A DNA stretch of 64,000 nucleotides from Ctenosaura bakeri (taxonomy: Eukaryota; Chordata; Lepidosauria; Squamata; Iguanidae), in the NCBI GenBank assembly GCA_948474755.1, contig CAOLHI010004263.1:1-64000 (forward strand), in the 5' to 3' direction. Below are positions 37,685 to 48,461 of the stretch, piece after piece; position 1 is the stretch's first letter; every line of letters starts with the position of its first letter. Made by a program: the position numbers and the translations under genes. The notes under the pieces are model-generated. The model was not told the DNA's origin, did not search any database, and saw nothing but the letters and a program-made list of their open reading frames with translations.

Positions 37685-38128
37685 CAGTTAGCCCTACACA
37701 TTCACTAGGATCAGGGGCACAGGACCACCACAAAAATGGAAAAATTGCAAATATCTAAATGTGGGGGGAGGGGGGGCAAGGCATGGTGGAGAGAACAAGC
37801 ACCCAGGGTCCAAACTGGGTCAAGAAAAGGAGAGAGAAGGGGTGGCTCTGTATTTCCTCTTTCTTACCCATCTCCTTCCTTGGGTGTGTGTGGGGGCAGC
37901 AGAAGAGAGCTTGTGGCATTGAGAAATCATCATTAGCTAGCCAGGAAGTAGCTCGTAGAGAAAGAGGACGACCAGAAGTGGGTTTTTAAAGGACTGTGCA
38001 GCCTGATTGGAGCTGCTGGGATGGAAAGTTTCTCCTTTAAAGAAGCACCTTAGGTGGAGGACCAGAGGTTGGAGAAATCTGAAAATAAATCAGTGAGAGT
38101 GAAACCCACAAATGCGGAGGGCTGAGTG
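37685..38128. mobile_element. Tigger-like non-autonomous element, second copy
   Basis: Begins CAGTTAGCCCTACACATTC after TA (37683-37684). Its first ~80 bases match the complement of the right end of 19015-19514 (AGGGGCACAGGACCA, ATTGCAAATATCTAAAT). It ends GTGGAAAC-less but recognisably as AACCCACAAATGCGGAGGGC then TGAGTG. The right-hand TA has become CA. Confidence 0.7.
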
Positions 38129-38579
38129 CACTTGCTTGGGAGACTGAGTGTACTTGCTTGGGGGACCTGAAGGTCTGGAAGTAGAAGAAATCCCTGAGGA
38201 ATGCATATACAGCCTGCAGTTGCAGTGTCCCTTCCCTATTATAGATATTTAGGCACTGAATGCAAACATCTGCATGGGACGTGTATGTACATTCATCTGA
38301 ACACTCTTACAGAGCTCCTATCAGCCCAGGAGTAACAAGATTCCCAGCTTCCGCCAATCTTATGAGCATGTTCAGCAAAATCAACTTAGAAGCCTCTTTT
38401 ATAGACCTTCATGCTCACCCACAAAGATTTATGAGGTGGCACAGGAGGTATTTTTCGAAATGATGAAAAATCTACCTGGAACAAAAGGTTTTGAAACCAG
38501 CAAAGGGGTGGAGACATCTTCCTTGCTTGGCTCAGCAGAGAATTAATCAGGTATGGTGCCACAGGATGAGTGGATGATA

Positions 38580-38930
38580 AACATCTAATTTCTTCAGACT
38601 CAATGAAGAAGGGATCAGCTGTACGGTTCAGACGAAAAGACTTCTTAATTAACCTGCTGATCTTGCTTATTCTTAATTAAAGCCAGAAGCAGGTAGGGGA
38701 GATAAGTTAAAACACAGATGCCATGGTAACAAGTGAGCTTTTAGAACAGGGAGAAATAAATAGAGCCAAAACGCTCTATGGGCACCCTAATGAAAGTTAA
38801 TCATACTGCAGGAATGTATGGCTAGGCATAATTTGGTTGAAGAGATTGCATCAGGTAACAGCATGCTGGAGAATCTCAGTCTGACTGGAAGCTGTGTCAA
38901 ACAATTATCTCTCTACTGAGGGCCAGTCGA
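38580..38930. promoter_or_regulatory. Non-repeat intronic stretch with RFX-like and TTAATTAA sites
   Basis: GATGCCATGGTAAC at 38717-38730 is close to the RFX X-box (GTTGCCATGGCAAC). Two TTAATTAA words lie at 38645-38652 and 38673-38680, 28 bases apart. No transposon wording was seen. A possible neuronal enhancer, by inference only. Confidence 0.3.
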
Positions 38931-40059
38931 TATTGGTGGGTTCTGTGTGAAACCTGGTTTTTGTTAAATTGACAAGGAGAGTAATGAGATGTGGTGAGGC
39001 AAAAGGGAAGCAAAGAGAAGAAGCAGACTCCCAGCAAGAGATGACTCCTAGTTGCTTGGTCTAGCAAGGACTTGGAAAACAGAAAGTTTCTCTGTTCTGT
39101 TGGTGTACAAATGATTCCTTACTGGTGCAGCTGATCTAAAATGAAAACTGATCTGAAATGAACTGATAGCAAGCTTTCCTCCATACCTTCAGCACTGTCC
39201 AAATTCTACCAGTACAGCTTTTCTCAATATGGAGGGAAACACATTCATGTGTTAGGGATCTGGAGTCTCTCAAAAAAGATTTTTTTTAAAATAATGAGTG
39301 GCCACTCTAGTTCAGCATTAACATGGTTCAGTGTAAAGACATTCAAATCAAGGGCTGGCAATCAGTATTGCATTATGGGTTTGTAACCCAGAGGTGCAGA
39401 TCTGTAACTGCTCTACATTCGGTAAAACTACATGATCTTACTGTAAGAATACATCAGTGCCACCTCAGCCCACCATAAGAGCCAGCAGCCAGATTGGGTG
39501 AAAGAGGTCCATTCAACTTCTGATCAGAGTGCTCAAAGAATGACATTCAAGGAAGATGACATTTAGAAACAGAATCCCTGTCACAAGTCCTTGTCACAGC
39601 CTCATTCACTGGTGTCATCTCCTTGCATCATAACCAGAAGCTGAGCAGAACTCTTTCTCCCAATCCAGTGGCTGGTCCTTAAGGTGAGCTGGGGTTGAGG
39701 GAGGCAGACCAGGAGATATCACTTAGTTACCCACACACAACTAAGTTGCCAGTGTAGAATATCAGTGAGGAATGAAATTCACTGAAGAGTTGTGGAGTTC
39801 AGTGCCCGAAAGACCTAATCTAGCTTTTTTCCAAAATGTATATCTCAAGGTGTTTCCAATTACAACTCCCATTAACCCTGGCCATGCTGTGTAGGTCTGA
39901 TGGAAGTTGGGAGTGAATAAGATGCAGAACAGAGTGCAGTGTGATATGAAATTTTCCTATTTTCACCAGCATTTGCTGGTGGCAGTAAATCCACTCTGAG
40001 TTTTAGTCTGAACTTTAAAGGGGTTTTCTTAGGCACTGAAGCATTGCTTACCCTATCTG

Positions 40060-40745
40060 GGGATCTGGTTATTTTTTATTTCATTAGTATTTATATACTA
40101 CTCAGTCTACAGGAAACAGCTAAGTGGAGAGCAATACAGATCTGATAAGCAATCTGTTAGATTAGAACACTTACAATGACTTAAAAACAGAAGCAGAAAA
40201 CTCACAAAACCAGATGGTAGGGGCACAGAACAGGGAAAGCTTGCATGAAAAGAAATGTAGTGAGCAAGTGATAGAAGTTCAAGAGCGATGGTGCCTGCTT
40301 AATACTAACTTGTAGGAAGATCCATAAACTTGCTGGAGCCATGGCCTGCCCTGTACAGCACCATGCAGTTGAACAAAGTTGTCATATGAACATGTACGGG
40401 ATACATCAGGATACCACACCAAATCCTCAAAGAAGGCTGGTTCCATGCTGTTGAGGGTTTTATATATTAACATCAAAGCCTTGTATCTGGCTTGGTAGCA
40501 TATTAACAGCCACTGCAGATCTTTCAGTAACAGTATTATTTGTGCTATAGGCAGCCTATTTCAATATGAACCACATCTTCTGGACCAGTCCCATAAGAAT
40601 GGCCTACTCTCCCAGGAATGGACCAGTCTCAAAGTTATCAATACCTGAATCACTGAGGCCAAGCTATCCCAGTCCAGGTACAGAGAGAGGGACACAGCCA
40701 GGCAAAGCTTCTCATCATTGAGGCCACCTGTCTCTCCAACAGACT
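40060..40745 (-). mobile_element. L2-clade LINE 3' fragment
   Basis: Minus-strand wording matches the L2 C-terminal region and 3' UTR (TTGTATCTGGCTTGGTAGCA, TAACAGCCACTGCAGATC, ATATACTACTCAGTCTACAG in plus-strand order), parallel to 8735-9300. Heavily decayed with no intact frame. Confidence 0.65.
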
Positions 40746-41524
40746 TTATGCCTGTTCTTGTTGAAAAAAAATGTCATCCAAAAGAGCTGGAAGGTATCAG
40801 CTCAAACCCCTCTGCTAAGTCCCTATGAATACACATATGCCCACTATAAACAAGAAATTGCTAATACAGAAACATACACTGAATGAGAATAGAGAAACTT
40901 CAGATTCCAGGTGACCGGGACTTCAGCTTCCAGAAACCACAGTTACTGCAGCCAGTTGTCAGGGACTGTGGGAGACTATCTAGAGAACCAAAGTCCTCCC
41001 CATCCCTTCTGAAAACGCAAGAGAGAAAGAATATGATATTTGAGAGACAGGAGATGAGAAACATTTCAAGCAAGGAAAAAAGTATTTTTAAAAGGAGGCA
41101 AAAGCAGGCAGATGGGGGAAAAACACAGCTTTTCCATGATGACACTGATAAAACTCCAAAGAAAATTAAAGACCAAGAAGGATCGCCTTGAATCCAAGAA
41201 TAACACACACTGGAGGATTCTGAGTTATGGTTGAAACCACAGCTTTAATTAAGCCTGATTGTTAGCTGCAGTGGGGATTTTAAAACATCAACAGGAAGGC
41301 AACAAGTACTTCTTTAATGTTTTATGAAAAGTTTCCAGATATTTTCTTTTTTTACTCCTTTCTCCATTTTTTTTTCACAAGAATTGAACCATCACAGCAA
41401 CTGCAGCCACCACTGTCTATACTGCAGTTATTTCAGGGGAAGGAACTAGCGATGTAAATCTTTGTTTATTTCACTCTTGCATGCAAGAACAAAAAGTAGC
41501 TGATGGGAAGAGCTGCTTAGCAAT

Positions 41525-41680
41525 GGAACAGATGGCCTCAGAGGGCAGTAGATTCTTTCTTTGAAGGTCTTTAAACAGAGGATGGATGGCCATCTCTCTG
41601 GAGTGCCTTATTCGAGCATTCCTGCATGGCAGGCAATTGGACTAGTGGTCTCTTCCAATTCTATGATTCTGTGATTCAAT
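41525..41680 (+). mobile_element. CR1 LINE 3' end, short
   Basis: TTGAAGGTCTTTAAACAGAGG, GGATGGCCATCTCTCTGGAG and the terminal TCTTCCAATTCTATGATTCT with an ATTCTGTGATTC repeat. Confidence 0.85.
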
Positions 41681-43349
41681 GAAATACCAAAGGCTTTCAC
41701 CCCAGCAGGCAAGATTTTTAAATACTCCGTGCCTCTTTTGATGATTTTTTTTGATATGCATCTCAAAGGATACTTCATTACATGATACCTACTAGAAGGT
41801 AGTACGTCCAGGAGACAATCTTTGAGAACAATGGATGGTGATCCTATATTCAGCTCATTTTTTCATATACTTTTTGATTAAACAAACAAAATAAAGCAGA
41901 GTATCTACTTCCTTCCTTTATATAGCTATCCAGTATAGCTACCCCACAATTTCTCTGGGTGACCTACAAAGCAAGCAGACCTTCAAACACAATATATAAA
42001 AGGGCAACTATTAAATCTAAGACACAATTAAAATATAGATTTTAAGATAAGAGGCCTGGGTAATAAAATACATGTTTTTAAACAGGTTTGAGTGAATAAA
42101 AGGGTCATCACCTAATAGCATGCCCTGATAAAGACAGATAAAGTTGTATCTGTCTAGTAAAGCTGCTATAACCAGGGGCTACTACCCAAAAGGCCATGGT
42201 CACACGAAAGACAAAAGAGCTTTCGTTTTTCACCAATTTTGTTGCGGATTTTCACTACAGGATTAATACTATTGCCACAACTGTATGTTAAGTATTTTGT
42301 TTATGCAATAAAAGAAGTAGAAGGGAAGAAAGGAGAGTAAGGAGAATGTACTGTCGTCTGGCAAAAAATAGGTGGAAATAAAAACAATAAATTAATAACA
42401 ATAGAACCACTGGGACGCTATTGTACTCCAAACAGGCATAGTCTTATTAACACCAGAAGACATCAGATGTATTCTTGAACCTGGTTACACACAAGAGGTT
42501 CTAGACTAGGATTCTTAGCATAATGCAGACTCCACGAATCAAGCACCACCTCCTTCACAATAATTGATGACTCATATCAACCACGGTGGTCTTCTACACA
42601 GTGACAGAGCTATATGGCATGGCTAGGCCAACTGCATATACGTGGTATAATTTATGGTCAATTGAAATTAAAGGATTATTGATCTAATGCCAATGTAAAT
42701 TTTATTTCTTTGGGGACAACTGTTAAGTTGATCTGTTTTTGATGAGATAGTTGGTAAGTGAGTAGTGGACTACAGCAATTGTGTTTATTTGGACACTGTT
42801 TCAATCAATCCCATTTTACTTCCAGGAGTGTTTTTTTGACTTCTTGTCTGTTTTTATACACCCCCCTCCCCATCTTTGTAAACTACAGGAAGTTGGTTAT
42901 AAAACAAGTACAGACACACATTTCTGTAGTAAGACTGTTCCAAACATCCAGTTCTATATTACTTTATTCTTACTTTGATTTATCGTGCTACTTTTGTCAA
43001 AGCCTTTTTTCTGTCTCTAATAACACCAGTACACTAATACATTTTTTCAGTTTTTTTTTAAAAAAGCACGGCTTCTTGGAGCTTTGACTTCTACATGCCT
43101 TCAGTTTCATTTGAGTGTCAAATTTACTAACAGACAGCCTCTGCCTTTTTGCTTCCCATAGGTATTGCTGTTATCATAACCTACAAAACAGTCAAGGTTT
43201 TTTTTCCCTTTCAGTGGCAGAAAAGTACATTTAAGATGTCTTGAAGACGCTGAGATCCTGAGTATCTACTCAAATAAAATCTACCACATCCTTGTTCATT
43301 CTCTTACTCCAACCCCCATCATTTCCACAGCTTGAATTTATGTCCTTAC

Positions 43350-43521
43350 CTGCTGGGTAGCGTTCTATAACTGGCCAGTTGTCCACCTGTAAGGTGGCAT
43401 TACCGCCACTTCTTGTAAAACGTACTACATGGTATTTCCCATCATTAATGATTGCGTTGACCTCCTCAATAGCGATATCGTCTGTCCCAACATTAAATTT
43501 AACTCCAATTTTTCCTTGGTG
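43350..43521 (-). CDS. NRXN1: NRXN1 exon: LNS6 domain, first part, before SS4
   Basis: A 172-base exon on the minus strand encoding 57 residues plus one base, from [20 protein letters not shown] through [20 protein letters not shown] to [12 protein letters not shown](G). The acceptor is TTTCCAG before CACCAAGG (AG at 43523-43522). The donor is CAG followed by GTAAGG. It supplies the part of the sixth LNS domain, including the calcium-site neighbourhood, that binds neuroligins and other postsynaptic ligands. It ends exactly at the SS4 boundary. Alpha- and beta-neurexin transcripts both use this exon. The preceding exon of the domain was sought in 43.5-64 kb and not found. Confidence 0.97.
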
Positions 43522-43847
43522 CTGGAAAGAGAGGCAAAGAAACCACAGAATTAATACAGAGCTCTTCTAAAAGACTTCTAAGCATAAGATGCCTTGTTAT
43601 GTAGCAGAAGGTTTGTTTTTGTTTTTTTCAAACAGGACATCTTCACCTTCAGTCAACTGAATGCACAAAATTATTTACACATTTAAAGAGTCATAGACAT
43701 TTTTGGTCTTATAAACCAAATAAACAGAATTCTCAACCATTCTGCCTGCTTACGTCAAATTTACTAGGTACAACTACTCCTGCTATGAAAAGGTGCACGT
43801 TCTGTGTGGTTCCTATGGAGCAATATAAGATGCGGAATTTAAGGAGA

Positions 43848-44158
43848 AAAGAATCATAGAATCATAGAGTTGGAAGAGACCACAGGGGCCATCCAGTCTA
43901 ACCCCCCTGCCATGCAAGAACACCCATCAAAGCATTCCCAACAGATGGCCATCCAGTCTCTGCTTAAAAACCTCCAAGGAAGGAGACTTCACCATAATCT
44001 GAAGCAGCATATTCCACTGCCCTTCAGCTCTGACTGTCAAAAAGTTCTTCCTGAGGTTCAGATGGAATCTCTTTTCTTGCTGCTTGAATCCATTGCTCCT
44101 TGTCCTAGTCCCTGGAGCACAGAAAACAAGCCCACTCCCTCTTCAACATGACATCCCT
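43848..44158 (-). mobile_element. CR1 LINE 3' fragment
   Basis: Opens with the tandem CR1 tail AGAATCATAGAATCATAGAG, then TTGGAAGAGACCACAGGGGC, GATGGCCATCCAGTCTCTGC and TTCTTCCTGAGGTTCAGATG. It lies about 330 bases upstream of the LNS6 exon. Confidence 0.92.
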
Positions 44159-45427
44159 AGGGAATCCTTATTCATCACCAGAAACCCGGCTGTATACACA
44201 AGGTTTCAAACCCAGAATTTGAATAGTTAAGCAAGACAAGCTCTGGATTTTTAAAATTTACTTTCTCTTAAATTCAGATGTCAAGTTTAATCTCGACTTC
44301 TTTCATTTTTAGATTATCGAGAAATGTCAGAATTTCTGAAAGTTCTTACCAAACAAAGAAGGAAAAAATCCTGTATCCAATCCCATATGGCAGGAAAAGG
44401 AACATACACTTCATCCTATTTCTGTATGTGACAAGAACCATTCTCTTCAAAAGTCCAGAGTAACTTGTGACCCACAAAGACATAGTCAGTCCAGGCACAA
44501 TTTTAAGGGGATTTCACAGTTACCTTGGAATTTTATTCAACTTTCATGATATCTGATCAATGTTCTTTGGCTTGCTAGATTACCAGTTGGATAGACTGTT
44601 CTTGACTGTCCACTGATGCTAGAAAAGGTTGTATCCAAGTGTGGGTTTATGACAAGATTGCTCCCAGGAGAGGGAACAATCTGTCATCAGCCTATGCTTG
44701 CAGGAGCTAGCTAAAGCCCAAGTTGGCGCTAGCATGCACTGCTTGTGAGCTAGACAAGGAGTCCTTGCTTTCTCTGATTGGAGATAGGAGATGACAGTAG
44801 GGATTTCCTTGTAAACATAGGGGACTCTTCACTGTTATCTCCAATCTTTGATCAGAGGTAGAGGGTATTCTTCTCCCCTTGGAAGCAGAAGGGATTTGCA
44901 GAGACCACTGGTGGGACAGATTTGGCCTACAGGCCAGAGACTCTCTGCCTTTAAGATAGCAGAAAGCATTTTCATTTGCACAAGGTAGGATATCCAGTTT
45001 TCATCCATCCCTCTGCACCTTTCCACACCTCCTGAAAAAGCTGATTTTGTAGACTGAGACACCTCTGGAACTGAGTGAGATATGTTGTGGAGAAGTGCAG
45101 GAGATGGGTGTGCGCGTGAGAAAATGATGCATTTCCTTGCCAGATGAGAAGGAGCACAACACCGCTACTTGCTATCTCCCCCTCCCCACAAACTGTGGTC
45201 TAGGAAGAACAAGTTATTCTTGATACACTATCTTTTACCGTACAATCAAAACAAGCAAAGAAAATGCTGAAAAGGTCTGTTTTGTTCAAGGTTTTACTGC
45301 ATACAGAAAAGCAATCCACTTTTCAGTTTGCATGTTTAATTTTAAAACCAAAAGCAGCCTACATGTTCATCAATTTAGCCAGCAGCTTTAAAAACATGCA
45401 TGGGCTCTGGGCATACATCTCTTCTTG

Positions 45428-45529
45428 GGCCATTTCCACACTAGCCTGTTATAGCGCGATGATTCCACTTTCAACATCCTCTGGAATCCTGGGGTTTGCA
45501 GTTTCGGGAGGGGCCAGCTGGAAATGGCC
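45428..45529 (+). mobile_element. Family B MITE, internally deleted (102 bp)
   Basis: GGCCATTTCCACACTAGCCTG through TTTGCAGTTTCGGGAGGGGC, then straight to GCTGGAAATGGCC. One arm is almost entirely lost while both outer ends remain. Confidence 0.75.
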
Positions 45530-45599
45530 TTGGTTTCTTTGCTCATTCATAAGCATGTTGTTCTAGGAAACTATATATTCTATTCACGCGAAGTAACTA

Positions 45600-45945
45600 T
45601 CAAACTAATCATACTTGGAGCAGGTCTCCCTATATACACTCTGCTCCATGTCCCATTAGTGCCTCACACGGGGACATGAGAGGCAGCTTTCTTTGATGTG
45701 GCACCCTGTTTATGAAATACCATTAACACTGGTTTCTTTTAGGCACCAAGTTAAAACATCACTTTTTAGAACCCAAGATTTAGGACGTAATCTTGTTCAA
45801 AATTGGTGATCTGTTTAACACATTTTTATCCTATTTAAATCATTTTATCACATTTAATTGTTAATTTCTGTTAATTGTTTATATTGCTTTAATTGTATGC
45901 TTCCCTCAGATCTCACAATTGAGAGCGGGATACAAATATTTAAAA
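45600..45945 (+). mobile_element. L2-clade LINE 3' end
   Basis: Decayed coding end, then a T-rich 3' UTR, then CTCACAATTGAGAGCGGGAT and ACAAATATTTAAAAAC: the GCGGGATACAAAT-type tail also seen at 8735 and 30640. Confidence 0.6.
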
Positions 45946-46193
45946 ACAAACAAACCAACAAACACTGCCTATGGGATGAAAGAGATGAGCAAGCCAACAT
46001 CTTTTGACCTCATCAGAGGATATTCATTTTCTTTCAAACTCTACAATGCTGGGAAATTGGAGGCAGAGCTGACTCTTAATTTTAGCATCTTCTTTAGGAC
46101 AAACAATGATATAACCATTTTATGTGTTTTATAAATCAAGAACACACCAAAAGGCAAAATGTAGCCCAACATGTGATGAGATCCAATGATAAA

Positions 46194-46572
46194 CATACCC
46201 TTCTACTGTCCCAGCTTGGAAGGGACAGTCACAACTAATCCTCTTTTGCCCCCATTTTTTCAGCTGCTTTAAAAATCTTCCAATTTCTTTTTCCTCTTCC
46301 TATCTCCCCGCTTTGTCCTCAGCTTACTTCAAAAGCTGCAAGCCAAGTTCAAAGTGCAAAAGTAGTTGCTGCTCAGTTAACTGAGCTGGGGGCAGAGGTG
46401 AGAAAGGGTAAAAACCTGTACTTCCCAGTAAGCTCAGGCAAAACCAAACTGCTACAGCATCTCCTAGCTTGTGTTCTCTTCCTCATTAAGAACTTTTGTC
46501 ATCTTGAGCACACCTTGATGTTGCTCAGCCACATGCACCCTAGTTTTCATCTATGAAAAGCTGGAAGGCATG
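46194..46572 (+). mobile_element. Family D MITE, full copy (~379 bp)
   Basis: Begins CATACCCTTCTACTGTCCC and ends AGCTGGAAGGCATG (inverted). The interior matches the copy at 22300-22675: GCAAAAGTAGTTGCTGCTCA, CTGCTACAGCATCTCC, GCACACCTTGATGTTGCTCA. Confidence 0.75.
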
Positions 46573-47149
46573 GGTTCTTGGGTTCAATCCAGAAATACAC
46601 TGGTGGTGGTAGTGCTGGGATAAGGCTGTATCTTGTTCCCCTCCTCTCCCACTTAGTGCTTCTATCATACCTCTGACATCAACAGATGTGTGATGTGCTC
46701 TATTACTCTCAAGAAAACACTCAAGGTTTTTTAGCAGTGTTTAATGAGGTATATGAGACATAGTGTTATAATAGTTGCTAAAGCTAATGTTCTACAATAC
46801 ACACTTGGTTATATAGCGGTACCCACTTTTAAGTGTATACATTTTCTATTGGTTGATTCTCAAGGGTCTTCCCCTTCCCCAACAGATCCAAGGGGACCTC
46901 ATTTGTTCCCCTACTTTGATCTTTCTGATCTCAAACTTTCCCAGGTTTCCTTATCAGCCCCCAAGTTGTTTACTAATGCATCTCCGGCGTTGCTCTATCT
47001 CAGTCCTTTATGTTTCCCTCTAAACCAGCGGTTCTTAACCTGTGGGTCGCGACCCCCTTGGGGGTCGAATGACCATTTCACAGGGGTCGCCTAAGTCCAT
47101 CGGAAAATACATATTTCCAATGGTCTTAGGCTCCATTCCCTCCTCGGTG

Positions 47150-47390
47150 GTGGTGCACAAGCGCAAACTATGCGCTCATGTCCTCCTGCCTCCTTTGGCG
47201 GGAGCACGTGTGGCCGCATGCGCTCCCACCAAGGGGGGCAGGAGGACATGAGCGTGTGGCTCATGCTTGCGCACCACCTTTCCTGCTGTGGCGACGCTGC
47301 TGAGCCGCCCGTCTTCCATGGGTGGTGGTGCACAAGCGTGAGCCACACGCTCGCGTCCTCCTGCCCTCTTTGGTGGGAGCATGTGAAATA
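47150..47390. repeat. GC-rich direct and inverted repeat cluster inside the SPIN-like element
   Basis: A ~65-base unit (GTGGTGGTGCACAAGCG... to ...GGGAGCACGTG) at about 47150-47213 recurs directly at 47322-47386 and inverted at about 47221-47278 (CCACCAAGGGGGGCAGGAGG). Rich in CpG. Long open frames across it are repeat artefacts. Confidence 0.8.
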
Positions 47391-48261
47391 TCTGGAGGGT
47401 GTCAGGCTTAAAATTGCCAGATTGAAAGCTGGAGAGGGCTGTGTAGAAGAGGGGATTTCAGCAGCTGCCAGGTAACAAGCAACACCTGGTGAAATTCGCT
47501 TTTCTATACAACCCTTAAAGGTACAGTAGGCTTCTCCGTTTCCCCCTCCCTCCACTGGCAACCCTATAGCCGTCTAGCTGCTTCACTTGTGTTAGTGGCA
47601 AGGGCAGCTGTCCCTGAATTTTTCTACGTTTTTGTCCCCAGCCTGGACAACTGGAGTAATGAGTCTGGAAGTCTTGGGGAAAAGGCGGGATATAAATAAA
47701 GTTAATAATGGTGATCATGATGATAATGACGACAACAACAATAATAATGGCTCTTTTCCCTTTGGATACCATATTGTTTTAGTTGGGAATGTCATTGCAA
47801 AATACTGATTGGGTCTTTTAAAGTACTGTAAATAGAAACTATCCCCTTGCTTAATAACCTATTCACTAGAGGCAGAATGGAAACAAAATTCAAGACCTTC
47901 TATATTACTTGTATGTACTTTAAAAGTGACTTCTGGTTCGTTCTTTCTTTCTTTCTTTCCCCCAAGAATTAAATGTGGAAATATTTGTTATACAGTAAAT
48001 TAGAGTGAGCAACTGTGGCTTCAGATTTTTTTTTTTTAAGTGACTGCAACACCCAGGTTTTGTTAAGTGGTTGCAACACCCATAGTTTTTTTTAGGGCTT
48101 CTAAGAGTTCTTGGTCAGAGGCATGCAAAGAGGGCTGCAGTTGCCTACTCTGGTGCAAATGGTTTTTGCCATTAGACTTGAAGCACAAGTAGTTTTGTGT
48201 GAGGAAAAATCCAGCATGTGGCAGAGTTAAAATCTGCATGTAGGAACTATTTATCAGCGTA

Positions 48262-48461
48262 AAGTCGAAGGTTTTCACAGCATAGGTTGTTGTGGGTTTT
48301 CCAGGCTTTGAGGCTGTGTTCTATTAGTATTTTCTCCTGATGTTTTACCTGCATCTGTGGCTGGCATCTTCAGTGGATCTGAAGCCACAGATGCAGGCGA
48401 AACATCAGGAAAAAATACTAATAGGACACAGCCTCAAAGCCTGAAAAACCTACAATAACCT
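48262..48461. mobile_element. Foldback element nested in the SPIN-like copy
   Basis: Arms of ~78 bases (48285-48362 and 48383-48460) with few mismatches: TTTCCAGGCTTTGAGGCTGT against ACAGCCTCAAAGCCTGAAAA, and ACCTGCATCTGTGGCT against AGCCACAGATGCAGGCG. The ~20-base loop is GGCATCTTCAGTGGATCTGA. The GCATCTGTGGCTGGCATCTT wording is common in squamate repeats. Confidence 0.85.

Larger units (their letters stand above)
6694..43349 (-). other. NRXN1: NRXN1 intron upstream of SS4 (36.7 kb)
   Basis: One intron joins the LNS6 exon (43350-43521) to SS4. Repeats within it are listed separately. Stretches where I recognise nothing firm: 6760-7767, 7966-8640, 11704-14330, 15946-18838, 19515-20556, 21000-22299, 22676-23589, 24856-25116, 26209-26650, 28253-28789, 29169-30594, 30986-32689, 33001-35596, 38129-38580, 38930-40059, 40746-41524 and 41681-43349. 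Of these, 14540-15600 and about 33950-34780 look like decayed retroelement leader sequence (richer in GC, CTGGACT/TTGACT-type wording) but have no usable coding motif. No other host gene is visible. Confidence 0.85.

Noticed and set aside
47091..47561. 156-residue minus-strand open frame and several overlapping ones
   Set aside because: They lie within the GC-rich inverted units of the SPIN-like element. CpG-rich repeats create chance frames on both strands, and no protein motif is present.
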